A DNA stretch of 5,826 nucleotides from CAZVCJ01 sp964625745. GTDB lineage: Bacteria > Chloroflexota > Anaerolineae > VGOG01. The stretch lies in the NCBI GenBank assembly GCA_964625745.1, contig CAZVCJ010000231.1:1-5826 (forward strand). Reading direction: 5' to 3'. The translations under genes and the position numbers were made by a program. Numbering within the stretch: position 1 is the first letter of the stretch; every line of letters begins with the position of its first letter. Of the stretch, positions 1 through 5,826 are shown piece by piece. The notes under the pieces are model-generated. The model was not told where the DNA came from. It saw only the letters and a list, made by a program, of their open reading frames with translations, and did not search any database.

Positions 1-1012
1 TGAGGTCCTGCAGCCCCTCCACCAGAACAGGGAAGGCATCACGGACGTCCGGGGTGTTGAGGGCATAGGCGATGCGGCTAACCGTCTCCTGCTCCAGGCC
101 GCGCCGCCGGGCCTCCTCGTACAGCCGGGCGTTGCGGATGGCGATGGCCGCCTGGGTGGCGAACAGGCTCAGCAGTTCAGCGTCGGCTGGGGAGAAAGTG
201 CGCGGAGAGTCAGCCAGGACTTCCAGGACACCCAAAAACTCGCCGCCCCAGCGGACCGGCACGCCCACAACGGCCGCGAGGGGGTAGCTCTTCCAGGCAG
301 CCGCCTGCCCCTTCCAGTGCTGATAGTCGTCCACGATGAGCGGTTCGCCAGTCTCCAGGACCTTGCCAGAAAGACCCTCACCCCGCCGGGTGACGGCTTT
401 GCTGGGTACCGGATCGATACCCATGGACGCAGTCCACTCCATCACGTCCCGATCCGGCTGGTAGAGATCGAACCCGCCCGCGGTCCCCTCCAGCAGTTCA
501 ATAGCCCGCGAGACGATAGAGCGGAGGAGAACGTCCAGGTCCAACTCGGAGGTGATCTCCAGACCCACCTGTCGCAGCGACTCCAACTGGGCGGTGCGCT
601 GCCGGATCTCCCCCTCTGCTCGCTGGCGCTCCTCTGCCAGGCGAACTCTCTCTAACCCCCGCTCGATCTTCAGCTTCAACTCATCGCTAGAACAGGGCTT
701 CACCAGGTAGTCATACGCCCCCTCGCGCAAGGCCTCTATCGCCGACTCCAGAGCAGCATATCCAGTGAGCATCAACACCACCGCCTGGGGCGCGACCTCC
801 CTGGCCAGCCTCAACACTTCGAGCCCGTCTACCCCCGGCATCTTCAAATCGGTCAAGACCAGGTCAATAGGGCCTTGTTTCAACAGTTCAAGGGCCTCCG
901 AGCCGCTGGCGGCCGTTACCACCTGATAGCGCTCGCCCTGCAACATTTTGGCTATGCTACGAAGAGCGAATGGGTCATCATCTACCACCAGGACTCTGTT
1001 TTGTCTTTCCAT
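1..1012 (-). CDS. Receiver-GAF signalling protein (response regulator or hybrid sensor), C-terminus beyond window
   Basis: Partial gene: 337 complete codons from the ATG at 1012-1010 run open to the left edge with no stop. Residues about 5-120 are a CheY-like receiver domain: acidic pair D11/D12 in VLVVDDDP, phospho-acceptor D55 in LVLTDLKMPG, switch T83 in LMLTGYAA and conserved K105 in YLVKPCSS. A charged helix rich in E, R and Q (about 112-148) links to a GAF domain at about 150-300, beginning GLEITSELDLDVLL and ending in AIAIRNARLYEEA. Residues 305-337 (ETVSRIAYALNTPDVRDAF...) look like the start of a second GAF-type domain, so the output domain is not visible. It may be a histidine kinase, a cyclase or a further sensor. 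The gene starts six bases after the kinase stop codon and is probably co-translated with it, making it the likely phosphotransfer partner. The receiver assignment is firm; the overall class of the protein is open. Confidence 0.93.
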   Translation of the reverse strand, partial: MERQNRVLVVDDDPFALRSIAKMLQGERYQVVTAASGSEALELLKQGPIDLVLTDLKMPGVDGLEVLRLAREVAPQAVVLMLTGYAALESAIEALREGAYDYLVKPCSSDELKLKIERGLERVRLAEERQRAEGEIRQRTAQLESLRQVGLEITSELDLDVLLRSIVSRAIELLEGTAGGFDLYQPDRDVMEWTASMGIDPVPSKAVTRRGEGLSGKVLETGEPLIVDDYQHWKGQAAAWKSYPLAAVVGVPVRWGGEFLGVLEVLADSPRTFSPADAELLSLFATQAAIAIRNARLYEEARRRGLEQETVSRIAYALNTPDVRDAFPVLVEGLQDL

Positions 1013-1016
1013 GTTG

Positions 1017-1020
1017 TCCT
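1017..1020 (-). promoter_or_regulatory. Ribosome binding site overlapping the kinase stop codon
   Basis: On the minus strand AGGA lies four bases before the receiver gene ATG and shares bases with the upstream kinase's TAG stop (1021-1019). The six-base gap leaves no room for a separate promoter or terminator, so the two genes are very likely one transcript and translationally coupled. The site is short and close to the ATG, which fits dependence on ribosomes arriving from the kinase gene. Confidence 0.6.
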
Positions 1021-3205
1021 ACTTTTTCCTTTGGTACGCTGGCAAGCTGATAGTGAAAGTCGTCCCCTCACCCAACTGACTTTCCACTTCGATGCGGCCG
1101 CTGTGTCCATCGATGATGTTGTGGGAGATCCACAGCCCCAGGCCCAATCCTTGGCCCCCTCTCCCACCATAGAAAGGCTTGAACAGCCTGCTCATCTCTT
1201 CCTCACTGATTCCCTGTCCTGTGTCCGACACCTGAAGCTGCACCACGTCGTCGCTCAGGGCCCTCACCATCAACTCCCCACCCTCAGGCATGGCCTCCTG
1301 GGCGTTCAGAACCAGGTTCACCAGCACCTGCTCCAACTGTCCCGCCGATCCGAGCACCAGCAACTCCTGCTCTGCCACCTCTGTTTTCACTTCTATTTGT
1401 CCCAGGGAGAGTTGGTGGCCCAACAGGGCCAGCACCCGCTCCACCACCCCGTTGATGTCGGTGGGCTCCATCTCCTCCCCTGCGGGGCGATAGAAGGCCC
1501 GTAGCCTGAGGACGATCGCCTTGATTCGCTCGAAGCCCAGCTTGACCATGTCCAGGTCCTCGCGCAGGGGATCATCCTGGGCCACCTGCTGTGAGATCAT
1601 GGACAAGTAGTTGCTGATCCCTTGCAGGGGGTTGTTGATCTCGTGGGCCACGCTGGCTGCCAGACGGCCCGTGGCCGCCAGCTTCTCCGACTGAATGAGC
1701 TTTGCCTGGGCATCTCGGAGCTCTTTGGTGCGTTCTTCCACCATCTCCTCCAGCCGCTCCGAGTAGTCCTTCAGCGCCTCCTCTGCCCGCTTGCGCTCGG
1801 CCAACTCTCGCTGGGCCGCATCATAGAGCCGCGCGTTCTCGATGGCGACGGCGGCCTGGTTGGCCAGCGTGATCAGGGTGAGTTGATCGTCCTGCGAGTA
1901 AGCCACCTCCGAGAGTTTGGGACCCGCAGCGAGGATTCCCACCAGGTCGCCCTTGGCCTCCAGCGGGATGAGGAGTTCCGCCCCCATTCTCTCCAGATCC
2001 TCCTTCTCCTCACCCCAGAGGGCCTTGAACTGCGGCATCATCTCCATGTCGTGCCTGGTCAGGGCGTTTTCGTGGCTGGACAGCCAATCCACGATGGGAT
2101 GGTCTTTTCTCAGCCTCAAATCGGCGTTCTGCTCCGGTCCCCTTTGGGCCGTCAGGCGGAACTCTCCGCTCTCCTCCCGCTTAAGGAAAAAAGCTGCCCT
2201 CTCGATATGGATGGTTGCGGTGACCTCGTCCAGGATCATGTTCGTCAGCCTGTCGAGGTCGAGGACGGAGGCCGCTGTGTGGCTGAGCCTTTGGAGCATC
2301 AGGCTGGAGTCGTATTTCTCGCGGAAGAAGAGCCTGTCAATCCACAGTTGGGCCCTGTCCCGCAGGGGTAGAGCAACCACAGCAGTCATGATAGCTACAA
2401 GGAGGGAGACGAGGAGGATCTGAGGTTCTGCGAAGGCATGAAACAGCCCTATGACGAGGGAAATGATGAGGAAGTAGCCAGCGCCGATGAGGGCGGTGGG
2501 GACGGAGTAGAGCAAGCCCCTGCGGACGACGACGGTGATGTCCAGGAGTTGGTAGCGATAGATGGCGTAGGCGATGAGGAGAGCGTTAATAATGTTTGCG
2601 GCAATGTCAACCGGATAGGGCTTTAAAGGCGGGATAAAATTAGCGAGGGTGCCCAGTATTACCATGCTTATCCCCAGTAAGAGGTACTTTAAGCGGTTGC
2701 GCTCAAGATCGGATTCCGCGCTCTTGTGCCTGCGAGAAAGGTTAAATATTCCTTGCCCTAGAAAAAAGTATCCACATAACGCAAGCGCAAATACCAAAAT
2801 GCCAAAGGTCGGAACATACAGGCCAGTGCTTTCATCCCGATAGACATTCTCGATAATATACCTGCTACCCCCCACACCTAACATCAGTGTTATGGCACAT
2901 GCCACATAGCCTATATATACGAGCTCGCGTTGGCCCTTTATTCGCAGAAAAGCTCGTACGAAAAAGAAGTAAACGATAAGATGCACACTTCCTCCAGCGG
3001 CCATAAGCTTGTACCAGAACAGAGCTATATTGGCATTGGGACTGATGCTAACCATCAGAGCAGCAATCTGCCAAAAGGTCATAGCTATAACATACATTAT
3101 GAACAATTGATTTACCCTGGCTCTTGCACCACGCTGAAGGGCAATAACCACCAAGACAAGGTAGCAAACGAGAGCTACAAGTGAAAATATGGCAGGAAGA
3201 TTCAT
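1019..3205 (-). CDS. Membrane-bound sensor histidine kinase (7TM-type sensor, GAF, HisKA, HATPase)
   Basis: A 728-residue kinase that should autophosphorylate on histidine and pass the phosphate to a receiver, probably the adjacent downstream protein. About nine hydrophobic segments fill residues 4-280: seven up to about 217, resembling the histidine-kinase N-terminal 7TM class, then two more at about 230-255 and 262-280. A GAF domain follows (about 316-462), then a charged coiled coil (about 464-508). The HisKA H-box is ATGRLAASVAHEINNPLQG with H521 as phospho-acceptor, of the NtrB-like HEINNPL type. The HATPase domain has the N-box with N630 and N634, G1 box DTGQG at 661-665, F-box F675-KPF and G2 box GLGLGL at 686-691. 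All catalytic boxes look intact. The ATG start has AGGAG nine bases upstream. The membrane-encoding 5' part is visibly lower in GC than the catalytic part. The signal sensed cannot be told from sequence. Confidence 0.96.
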   Translation of the reverse strand: MNLPAIFSLVALVCYLVLVVIALQRGARARVNQLFIMYVIAMTFWQIAALMVSISPNANIALFWYKLMAAGGSVHLIVYFFFVRAFLRIKGQRELVYIGYVACAITLMLGVGGSRYIIENVYRDESTGLYVPTFGILVFALALCGYFFLGQGIFNLSRRHKSAESDLERNRLKYLLLGISMVILGTLANFIPPLKPYPVDIAANIINALLIAYAIYRYQLLDITVVVRRGLLYSVPTALIGAGYFLIISLVIGLFHAFAEPQILLVSLLVAIMTAVVALPLRDRAQLWIDRLFFREKYDSSLMLQRLSHTAASVLDLDRLTNMILDEVTATIHIERAAFFLKREESGEFRLTAQRGPEQNADLRLRKDHPIVDWLSSHENALTRHDMEMMPQFKALWGEEKEDLERMGAELLIPLEAKGDLVGILAAGPKLSEVAYSQDDQLTLITLANQAAVAIENARLYDAAQRELAERKRAEEALKDYSERLEEMVEERTKELRDAQAKLIQSEKLAATGRLAASVAHEINNPLQGISNYLSMISQQVAQDDPLREDLDMVKLGFERIKAIVLRLRAFYRPAGEEMEPTDINGVVERVLALLGHQLSLGQIEVKTEVAEQELLVLGSAGQLEQVLVNLVLNAQEAMPEGGELMVRALSDDVVQLQVSDTGQGISEEEMSRLFKPFYGGRGGQGLGLGLWISHNIIDGHSGRIEVESQLGEGTTFTISLPAYQRKK

Positions 3206-3214
3206 GCTTTCTTA

Positions 3215-3219
3215 CTCCT
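3215..3219 (-). promoter_or_regulatory. Ribosome binding site of the histidine kinase gene
   Basis: AGGAG on the minus strand lies nine bases before the ATG at 3205-3203. It supports this ATG, and the first membrane helix begins within a few residues of it. Confidence 0.65.
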
Positions 3220-3261
3220 GATAGTCTCCTTCTCGATTGTTGTTAGAAGTATGCTGGGCAA

Positions 3262-3342
3262 TTTTCTACCACGGAGACACAGAGCGCACAGAGATAAGTC
3301 ACAAAAGTCTTTCCACAAACCCTGTGCCTCCGTGGTCTAAAA
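3262..3342. repeat. Imperfect inverted repeat in the GH3-kinase gap
   Basis: Two 21-base arms, 3262-3282 and 3322-3342, are reverse complements at 18 of 21 positions around a 39-base centre. The core is 15 bases with one mismatch (ACCACGGAG / CTCCGTGGT is exact). In a minus-strand transcript that mismatch becomes a G-U pair, so a strong stem is possible. Next to the left arm, the heptamer CACAGAG occurs twice, nine bases apart (3278-3284 and 3287-3293). No T-run follows the stem on either strand, so it is not a standard intrinsic terminator. The CCACGGAG...CACAGAG wording resembles a class of dispersed intergenic repeats I recall from diverse environmental bacteria. That link is from memory and was not tested. 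It could instead stabilise mRNA ends or attenuate read-through into the kinase. Confidence 0.75.
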
Positions 3343-3361
3343 GCTATACCTTACGGGGAGA

Positions 3362-4960
3362 CTACCCCTGTGCCAATAGTCTATTAATGACCTCATCTGA
3401 TGGTTGCATATGAGGTGGCTTCAAATGGGCTAACTCGGCCCCAGCCGACTCCATATCCTCTGTGTAACGTTGAAATGCACTTGGCCGAAGAAGAGTCACC
3501 CGAAGAGGTGTTAATCCTAGCATTTCCTCCATTTCTCTATAGGAAGGATCAGCGTCTTTTAAACTTTGATGCAGGGCGTTTTTAACCTCTTCTGGTTTCC
3601 AACGATCCTCGTCCAGCAACTCGATATATAGGTGTAATATAGGCTGTTGCTCTCTAACCTCTTTTCTCGCTGTCCATTCTTTGCAACCTATCCCTGAGTT
3701 TTCTATCGCCTGCCAAATGATCGCCTCGGTCAGCCGACTAAAGCCAGCCAAGTCGATGATGTCGTCGGCTCTTGCCCAAAATACTACTTGGGGAATGTCT
3801 ATATCAAGATTGTCGTTACGCAAAGCGGTTATTTTGATCATATCTCCGATTCTATATCTAACATAAACACCTCCTTTGAAGTTAGTGGCAACTAACTCGT
3901 ACTTTTCACCCACTTTAACTTCGTTTAGGAGAACGGTGCGCGGTTGATAGCTGGGATTTCGCTTGAATTTAAAATGTTCCTCTTCTGGGATGAACTCCAA
4001 GAAGCCAGTACTGGGAACAAGAGTCATTCCCTCGTAGTCCCAGGTCTGCGCGGCAATAAAATTGATTTCCGTCCCTCCATACATCTCTATAGGCTCTTTC
4101 CCCCAATAATACTTTATCTTGTCTCTGTAAATCGCCGTATCTGTGCCCCCGCTGATGATCCCTTTCACATTCCATAAATCAGCGGGAATCATGGGCCTCT
4201 TGGCTAATTTGCTTTTGAGAAGTCCTCTCATTAACCTAAAGAGCGATCTGGGATGGAGTAAAATGGAAGAGACTTCCATCTTGCCTGATGCTTGAGCAAA
4301 TTGGTCGCCCATCCTCACTAAAACGCTGCTTATCCCAAAGAAGACATCTAACCCCTCCCTGAACGATAATTCAAATCCCTTCGCTATTCTCTCTTGAAAG
4401 GACATCTGCTCTGCCTCCTCTACCGAGGGCAGAAACTTGAAAGGAAATTCCCACAGCAGGCCATAGGGTAACATCCCTGAGATATAAGGCGGTGGGGCCA
4501 TGCCATAAAGGAATCTATCGTTTTCTTCGAGAGCAAAGTCGCCTTTCCCATGGCAGGTGGCAAAGATCACACTAGCAAACGCGAGATCTGTCCCTGCTTG
4601 GAGCATTCTCTTTGGATAGGGCGCCCACTTAAATAGGCCGACTCCAGATCTGCCTGAGGTACGGATCCAAAAATCAGGCTCTTCCGGCAAAACATCTTCT
4701 CGCTTTTCGTCCAAGTATGGGAGATAGTCCTCGTAGGTAGTTAGAGGAACACTCTCACGAAACTCCTCCACGCTGGTCGGTACCTTGTTCCCCAGGAGCT
4801 TGCGGCCCAGCTCACACTTGCTGAGGAGATCGATCTGCTCCATCAGCAGGCGCTTCTGGATCTCCATAAACTCCTCCAGGCTGAGATCGAGGAAGCCACA
4901 GTATTTCCTCCAAATCTCATCCCTTCGCCCCTGCTTCAGTAATTCTGCTGCCGTTGCCAT
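3362..4960 (-). CDS. GH3-like acyl-adenylating enzyme (ANL superfamily)
   Basis: A 532-residue protein of GH3 type. Members activate a carboxylic acid with ATP to an acyl-adenylate, and many then join it to an amine, often an amino acid. The ATP-loop is TSGRSG (101-106), a variant of the usual SG(T/S)(T/S)G. The adenylate-binding motif is YGGTE (294-298), preceded by SGGTD (270-274). The RYRIGD motif at 368-373 carries the Asp expected to bind the ribose. The tail has LAHLKPPH (511-518), recalling the QxKxPR end of GH3 proteins, whose Lys may be catalytic. Length fits the family (about 500-600). No signal peptide or membrane helix is seen, so it is probably cytoplasmic. An upstream TTG at 5002 would add 14 residues, but AAGGAGG eight bases before the ATG at 4960 fixes the start. 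The methyltransferase gene ends 67 bases upstream. The substrate is unknown. A LuxE/PaaK-like relative is the alternative, but GH3 fits better. Confidence 0.88.
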   Translation of the reverse strand: MATAAELLKQGRRDEIWRKYCGFLDLSLEEFMEIQKRLLMEQIDLLSKCELGRKLLGNKVPTSVEEFRESVPLTTYEDYLPYLDEKREDVLPEEPDFWIRTSGRSGVGLFKWAPYPKRMLQAGTDLAFASVIFATCHGKGDFALEENDRFLYGMAPPPYISGMLPYGLLWEFPFKFLPSVEEAEQMSFQERIAKGFELSFREGLDVFFGISSVLVRMGDQFAQASGKMEVSSILLHPRSLFRLMRGLLKSKLAKRPMIPADLWNVKGIISGGTDTAIYRDKIKYYWGKEPIEMYGGTEINFIAAQTWDYEGMTLVPSTGFLEFIPEEEHFKFKRNPSYQPRTVLLNEVKVGEKYELVATNFKGGVYVRYRIGDMIKITALRNDNLDIDIPQVVFWARADDIIDLAGFSRLTEAIIWQAIENSGIGCKEWTARKEVREQQPILHLYIELLDEDRWKPEEVKNALHQSLKDADPSYREMEEMLGLTPLRVTLLRPSAFQRYTEDMESAGAELAHLKPPHMQPSDEVINRLLAQG

Positions 4961-4968
4961 TTTACTTG

Positions 4969-4975
4969 CCTCCTT
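4969..4975 (-). promoter_or_regulatory. Strong ribosome binding site deciding the GH3-like start
   Basis: AAGGAGG on the minus strand lies eight bases before the ATG at 4960-4958, an almost ideal arrangement. It falls inside the 14-codon extension that would begin at the TTG at 5002, so that extension is very unlikely to be translated. Confidence 0.85.
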
Positions 4976-4987
4976 GAATTTTTGTTT

Positions 4988-5005
4988 GTCTTGGCAATCC
5001 AAGAC
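4988..5005. repeat. Perfect 7-bp hairpin upstream of the GH3-like ribosome site
   Basis: GTCTTGG (4988-4994) and CCAAGAC (4999-5005) are exact reverse complements around a four-base loop. The hairpin ends 12 bases before the AAGGAGG site in the methyltransferase-GH3 gap. On the minus strand it is followed by A-rich sequence, not a T-run, so it is not an intrinsic terminator. It could be a leader stem that affects processing or translation, or a protein-binding dyad. Confidence 0.55.
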
Positions 5006-5027
5006 CGTTTGAGTTTAATAATAAGCT

Positions 5028-5750
5028 TCAGATTCTCCCCGCCACTGCCCTTATGGTCAGGGCACAAGGATACCAGCGACGACGAGCTGGAGATTCGGTT
5101 ATCTCGATCTGCGTAAAACTGAATTCCGAGAGGGTGGTGCGCCATTCATCCGTCGTACGAACATTCGGGAAGGCTTCCACCTCTGCCTGGGCCCGAGCAC
5201 CCCGGCGGGTCAGTCCATAACGGGCCAGGAGAATTTTCAACAAGGCAATCCCCCAGAACGACCGCCAGAAAGGAGACGCACCCACATCGGCCATGATGAG
5301 ACTGCCCCCTGTCTTCAGCACTCGGCTCGTTTCAGACAACATTTGAGGCACATCCATGTGATGCATACCCAAGCCGCAGATGACGACATCGAAGACGCCT
5401 TCGACAAAAGGCATCGCCATAGCCGAAGCACAAACCAGGTTGATGCGTGAGGACGAACCGGTTGCCTCCACGTTCTTCCGCCCATGCTGGAGCATGGCCG
5501 GCGTGATGTCCAGCCCCACGACCCGGCCTCTGACCCCTACTTTGTCCACCAGCTTCAGGGGAATGAGCGCCGTCCCGGTGGCTACATCGAGGACGACGTC
5601 CCCCTCGTTGGCGGACGCTACCTCAATTAACCGCTCAACAAACTCCTCGTAACCGAGCCCCCAAAATTGGCAGAGCTCTCGATCCACCGTCTCCGCGTAG
5701 CGGGGCGCCATCTCGGTGAAAGCTTCGATGACTACATCGTTACCAGCCAT
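5028..5750 (-). CDS. Class I SAM-dependent methyltransferase (UbiE/Methyltransf_11-like)
   Basis: A 240-residue protein that should transfer a methyl group from S-adenosylmethionine. The SAM fold is clear: motif I VLDVATGTA (53-61), ribose-binding acidic residue D81 in VVGLDITPAML, motif II region around FDVVICGLGMHHM (120-132), and motif III VLKTGGSLIMADV (144-156). The layout is close to UbiE/MenG-type enzymes, but the last Gly of the usual DxGxGxG is Ala (GTA). No quinone-specific signature is evident, so the substrate stays open. A hydrophobic stretch at about 165-179 looks amphipathic rather than membrane-spanning. The first in-frame start, TTG at 5807, would add 19 residues, but AGGAG six bases before the ATG at 5750 favours the shorter form. 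It is the first gene of the cluster within the window, 67 bases upstream of the GH3-like enzyme, with which it may share a pathway. Confidence 0.92.
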   Translation of the reverse strand: MAGNDVVIEAFTEMAPRYAETVDRELCQFWGLGYEEFVERLIEVASANEGDVVLDVATGTALIPLKLVDKVGVRGRVVGLDITPAMLQHGRKNVEATGSSSRINLVCASAMAMPFVEGVFDVVICGLGMHHMDVPQMLSETSRVLKTGGSLIMADVGASPFWRSFWGIALLKILLARYGLTRRGARAQAEVEAFPNVRTTDEWRTTLSEFSFTQIEITESPARRRWYPCALTIRAVAGRI

Positions 5751-5756
5751 TGTTCT

Positions 5757-5766
5757 CTCCTCTCCT
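5757..5766 (-). promoter_or_regulatory. Ribosome binding site deciding the methyltransferase start
   Basis: Two back-to-back AGGAG copies read on the minus strand (5766-5762 and 5761-5757). The nearer lies six bases before the ATG at 5750-5748. This purine-rich tract favours that ATG over the upstream TTG at 5807. Confidence 0.75.
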
Positions 5767-5773
5767 ACTCTAA

Positions 5774-5804
5774 CTTGAACCTCTTTTCGGTAAAGAGCTT
5801 CAAG
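5774..5804. repeat. Long hairpin or dyad in the methyltransferase leader
   Basis: Arms 5774-5786 and 5792-5804 (13 bases each) are reverse complements at 12 positions, with one central mismatch (5780 against 5798), around a five-base loop. The arms read CTTGAA-c-CTCTTT and AAAGAG-c-TTCAAG. The structure ends 7 bases upstream of the ribosome-site tract (5766-5757). Its size and symmetry would suit an operator for a dimeric regulator or a structured 5' leader. No T-run follows it on the minus strand, so it is not a typical terminator for an upstream gene. Confidence 0.6.
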
Positions 5805-5826
5805 CAAACGTCTACCACCTCAGTAT

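Noticed and set aside
875..1504. 209-codon open frame on the plus strand
   Set aside because: It lies opposite the receiver start and the kinase catalytic domain, whose motifs are unmistakable. Its translation is rich in H, Q and L without any domain, as expected of an antisense shadow in GC-rich DNA.
1622..2423. Two long plus-strand frames (1622-2371 and 1917-2423)
   Set aside because: Both are antisense to the GAF and coiled-coil part of the kinase, overlap each other, and show no recognisable motif or convincing ribosome site.
3278..3293. Two CACAGAG copies as a CRISPR or tandem-repeat array
   Set aside because: Only two seven-base units with a two-base spacing are present, so there is no array. 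They are better seen as part of the inverted-repeat element.
3291..3325. Possible promoter for the kinase within the inverted repeat (TTGTGG, 16 bases, TATCTC on the minus strand)
   Set aside because: Each hexamer matches the sigma-70 consensus at only three of six positions, which is not better than chance in an AT-rich gap.
3355..3368. GGGG...CCCC stem over the GH3-like stop codon as a terminator
   Set aside because: The stem is only four base pairs and the short T-run on the minus strand lies more than ten bases past it, too weak and too far for an intrinsic terminator.

Overview
All four genes in this 5.8 kb bacterial window lie on the minus strand, so the transcription order runs from high to low coordinates: a class I SAM-dependent methyltransferase (5750-5028), a GH3-like acyl-adenylating enzyme (4960-3362), a multi-spanning membrane sensor histidine kinase (3205-1019), and a receiver-GAF protein (1012 to the left edge, cut off). 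There are no tRNA, rRNA, CRISPR or insertion-sequence genes. The noncoding DNA is three short gaps (67, 156 and 6 bases) plus a 76-base leader at the right edge. No gene-free stretch exceeds 300 bases.

The organism cannot be fixed from this sequence. The many GAF domains, a kinase with a 7TM-type N-terminus followed by a second membrane block, and a receiver-GAF partner protein are a style common in Chloroflexota and other environmental bacteria with large signalling repertoires. That placement is inference. Base composition is uneven: sampled lines give about 58-68% GC in the right (methyltransferase) and left (kinase catalytic, receiver) parts, but only about 40-50% in much of the middle (kinase sensor region and most of the GH3-like gene).

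The kinase and receiver genes form a clear two-component pair. They are six bases apart, the receiver gene's ribosome site overlaps the kinase stop codon, and both proteins carry GAF domains with very similar ends (NARLYDAA / NARLYEEA). The receiver protein continues past GAF 1 into what looks like another sensory domain, so it may be a larger sensor or a hybrid kinase rather than a simple response regulator. The methyltransferase and GH3-like enzyme lie 67 bases apart and could act on one small molecule, one activating a carboxylate with ATP and the other adding a methyl group. No substrate can be read from the sequence. Whether the sensor pair controls the enzyme pair is open, because a 156-base gap with a large imperfect inverted repeat separates them.

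The most notable noncoding structures are three inverted repeats: in the methyltransferase leader (5774-5804), just upstream of the GH3-like ribosome site (4988-5005), and between the GH3-like gene and the kinase (3262-3342). The last resembles a dispersed-repeat motif. For the methyltransferase and the GH3-like gene the longest open frame begins at an upstream TTG, but strong ribosome sites point to internal ATG starts, which are used here.
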